A DNA stretch of 24,767 bases from NCBI GenBank assembly GCA_003223595.1, contig QHVR01000121.1, positions 1 to 24,767 of the forward strand. Reading direction: 5' to 3'. The position numbers and the translations under genes were made by a program. Under the pieces are notes generated by a model. It was given only the letters and a program-made list of their open reading frames with translations, was not told the DNA's origin and ran no database searches. The DNA is from Acidobacteriota bacterium. GTDB taxonomy: Bacteria; Acidobacteriota; Terriglobia; Terriglobales; Acidobacteriaceae. This document shows positions 22,658-24,767 of this stretch, piece after piece (positions within the stretch are counted from its first letter, which is position 1; each line of letters starts with the position of its first letter).

Positions 22658-24767
22658 CGCTTATCAGGCTTTCGCCCGGTGGACCTATGAGAGGGATTCG
22701 ATTTCCTTGAAACTGGTTTCAGCGTTTTCGAGCTGGCCGGAAACACATTCCCAAGCCCTTCGTCTTCCACGACAGCGCATCGCACACACAGAATGGAAGG
22801 TAAGCCCCCAAGGATTCTGTTCCAGTTCTTGCCCTCGTCGTTGGAGCCGAAGAGTTGTCCGCTGCGCGTCCCGAAATAGATTCCGACCGGATCCAGTGAA
22901 TCGGTTGTCATGGCATCACGCAATACGGTTTCGTAGGCTTGCTTTTGCGGCAGGCCCCGCATCAGCGGCTCCCATGACGCTCCCGCATTCCGCGTCCGAT
23001 ACACTCGCAACCGCCCGTCGCACACACAGCGAAACTCTTCCGATTCGACCGGGACGGCATAAACACAATCCGGATCTCGTGGGTGGATCACGACCGGGAA
23101 GCCAAAATCCGACGGAACGCCGTTGGCGATGTCGGTCCAATGCTCACCACAGTCATCTGAGCGGTAAAGTCCCCAGTGATTCTGCAGAAAGAGACGGTTT
23201 GGGCGCGCGGGATGCAACGCAATTTTGTGGACGCATTGCCCGAACTCGGGATACTTCTCAGGCATAAACAGAGCACGGATCCCCCGGTTCTGCGGCGTCC
23301 AGCTCTGTCCGCCATCTTCAGTGCGGTAGACGCCTCCGGAAGAGATGCCAACGTACATTCGCGCCTGGTTCGATGGGTCGAGCACAATCGTATGTAGAGC
23401 CAGGCCCCCGTTGCCCGGCAGCCAGCGGGGGCGATGCGGATGATCAAAGAGTCCACGCACCAGCGACCAGTTTTCGCCTGCGTCCCGGGTTTCGAACAGA
23501 GCAGCAGGTTCTACTCCGCAATAGAGCCGGTTAGGTTCGTCGGCCGGACCGAGAGTAATCTGCCATATATTTTTCAGGGACGTACCGGTATCGGCTGGGA
23601 AACGGATCGGAGCTTCCTGCGGATTGGTCCAGCTTTTTCCGAAATCATCGCTGGAGCGCAGGAGCGTACCCCAGAAGCTAGAGGTTGAAGCCCAGATACG
23701 GCGCTGATCCCCGCGGCCATCATAGGCCATCGCGTACACGGAATGACCATGGAAGTAGGGGCCGCCGACGTCCCAACGACGGCGCTGTGCATTGGAACGA
23801 AGAATGAAAGCTCCTTTGTTGGTACCCACAAGCACGACAAAGTCTTTTTTCTTGATCCGAACGTGCCGGATGCTATGCATCGTAGTCGTACGCGGTGGGC
23901 CCGCAGTTCTGTCTTCGGCTGCTTCGGGGAACGTAAACCCCCCGGACTGAACCGCTTCCAAAGCTGCCTGAACCTCTGTCGCGCGCTGGTAGCGCTGCAT
24001 GGGTTCTTTGGCCAGGCATCGTTGGATGATTGCCCATAAGCCCGGCGGTACAGGCGGCCCGAGAGGGCTGGGAATCTCGCGCATGATGGCGGCGCTGATT
24101 TCAAAGCCGGTCCGTCCACCGAATGGCAGGCGACCAGAAGCGGCTTCGTAGAGAACGACGCCGAGCGCCCACAGGTCACTACGGGCGTCTGCGGCATCGC
24201 CACGCAGCACTTCCGGAGGCATGTAGGGCAGGGTGCCGCTTACGCTGGAGGCGCCCTGCACGGTGGAAAAAGAGAGAGTCGGGGCCTCCAGGATGCCGCC
24301 GCCAACCCGCTTGGCCAATCCGAAATCAAGGACTTTCACCAGGCCTTCCGGCGTAACCACAATGTTGGCTGTTTTGAGGTCCCGGTGGACGATGCCTCGA
24401 TCATGCGCCCGAGCCAGCGCGCTCGCTATCTGAACTCCATAGCGCAGAACCGTTTCCGGAGCGAGTCCCATCTCTCCGGCCAGGCCGTGGAGGGACTTGC
24501 CTTCGACCAGTTCCATGACGATGTACAGGTCGCCGCCAATCTCGCCTACGTCATAAATCGTGCAGATATTGGGATGAGCCAGGGAGGAGGAAGCGCGAGC
24601 CTCCTGCAGCAAATTCTGCCGGCTGGATGTATCCAGGGTTGCATCCTTCTTGACAACTTTGACCGCCACGTCGCGATGGAGGACTTCATCGTAGGCGCGA
24701 TATACAACGCCCATGCCCCCTTCGCCTATCTTGGCGACCACGCGGCAGTGCCCGAGAACTTCGCCGA
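22654..24767 (-). CDS. Ser/Thr protein kinase fused to an Asp-box (BNR) beta-propeller; N-terminus beyond window
   Basis: At least 703 residues; the frame continues past the right edge, so the true start is not visible (GTG 24741 lies inside the kinase motif). Kinase domain (first about 270 residues): GEGGMGVVYRA glycine loop, VAVKVVKK Lys, QEARASSSLAHPN Glu, IVHRDLKTAN, VLDFGLAKR, GTLPYMPPEVLRG and DARSDLWALGVVLYE, all residues for activity present. A Pro/Thr-rich linker of about 30 residues contains no membrane helix. The rest begins DFVVLVGTNKGAFILRSNAQ and carries six Asp-boxes (for example RSSDDFGKSW, RTEDGGQSW, RSDDCGEHW), the repeat of BNR/sortilin-type propellers. It therefore looks like a cytoplasmic kinase with a C-terminal propeller that may bind targets. 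It is coupled to the MoaD-like gene. Target and signal are unknown. Confidence 0.9.
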   Translation of the reverse strand, partial: GEVLGHCRVVAKIGEGGMGVVYRAYDEVLHRDVAVKVVKKDATLDTSSRQNLLQEARASSSLAHPNICTIYDVGEIGGDLYIVMELVEGKSLHGLAGEMGLAPETVLRYGVQIASALARAHDRGIVHRDLKTANIVVTPEGLVKVLDFGLAKRVGGGILEAPTLSFSTVQGASSVSGTLPYMPPEVLRGDAADARSDLWALGVVLYEAASGRLPFGGRTGFEISAAIMREIPSPLGPPVPPGLWAIIQRCLAKEPMQRYQRATEVQAALEAVQSGGFTFPEAAEDRTAGPPRTTTMHSIRHVRIKKKDFVVLVGTNKGAFILRSNAQRRRWDVGGPYFHGHSVYAMAYDGRGDQRRIWASTSSFWGTLLRSSDDFGKSWTNPQEAPIRFPADTGTSLKNIWQITLGPADEPNRLYCGVEPAALFETRDAGENWSLVRGLFDHPHRPRWLPGNGGLALHTIVLDPSNQARMYVGISSGGVYRTEDGGQSWTPQNRGIRALFMPEKYPEFGQCVHKIALHPARPNRLFLQNHWGLYRSDDCGEHWTDIANGVPSDFGFPVVIHPRDPDCVYAVPVESEEFRCVCDGRLRVYRTRNAGASWEPLMRGLPQKQAYETVLRDAMTTDSLDPVGIYFGTRSGQLFGSNDEGKNWNRILGGLPSILCVRCAVVEDEGLGNVFPASSKTLKPVSRKSNPSHRSTGRKPDKR

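Noticed and set aside
1..24767. CRISPR arrays, insertion sequences, prophage or tRNA genes
   Set aside because: No regularly spaced direct repeats, transposase or integrase genes, or tRNA cloverleaf sequences were seen on either strand.

Overview
The window is about 24.8 kb, GC-rich, tightly packed bacterial chromosome from a diderm. Gene content points to Acidobacteriota, probably class Terriglobia. The grounds are Hanks-type kinase fusions, a secretin carrying a cohesin-like domain, a sortase/LPxTG pair in a cell with outer-membrane proteins, and several carbohydrate-active enzymes. This placement is inference from gene content; no rRNA or tRNA gene was seen.

Layout. Position 1-141 (-) is the start of a PNPOx-like flavoprotein, cut by the window edge. 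Then on + come a secreted M1-type metallopeptidase and a six-helix membrane protein (339-3415), followed by a secreted LPxTG-type protein with its class D sortase (3736-5029). On - follow a Smr-like protein and SmpB (5051-5970). A structured leader at 6183-6269 precedes a type II secretion/type IV pilus-like block on +: a frameshifted TPR-secretin-cohesin protein and two pseudopilins (6323-9658). On - lies a TolC / RND permease / membrane-fusion operon (9735-15494) and an outer-membrane barrel protein (15708-16736). On + lies a carbohydrate-related run: GH5-like glycosidase, alpha/beta-hydrolase, 2-hydroxyacid dehydrogenase (frameshifted) and a GH20 remnant lacking its catalytic domain (16958-20952). 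That run is closed by a clear intrinsic terminator. A class I aminotransferase (21068-22237) follows, with a promoter that predicts an almost leaderless mRNA. At the right edge, on -, a Ser/Thr kinase fused to an Asp-box beta-propeller overlaps by 4 bp a MoaD/ThiS-like ubiquitin-fold gene (22373-24767).

How genes work together. The three efflux genes are translationally coupled and should form one tripartite pump. The LPxTG protein and sortase look like a dedicated substrate/enzyme pair. Secretin and pseudopilins belong to one envelope machine whose ATPase and platform protein are not in the window. The kinase-propeller/ubiquitin-like pair is the most unusual unit and the best candidate for an undescribed system. 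Three genes (secretin, dehydrogenase, GH20) look broken. Whether that is real decay or assembly error cannot be decided from the sequence alone.
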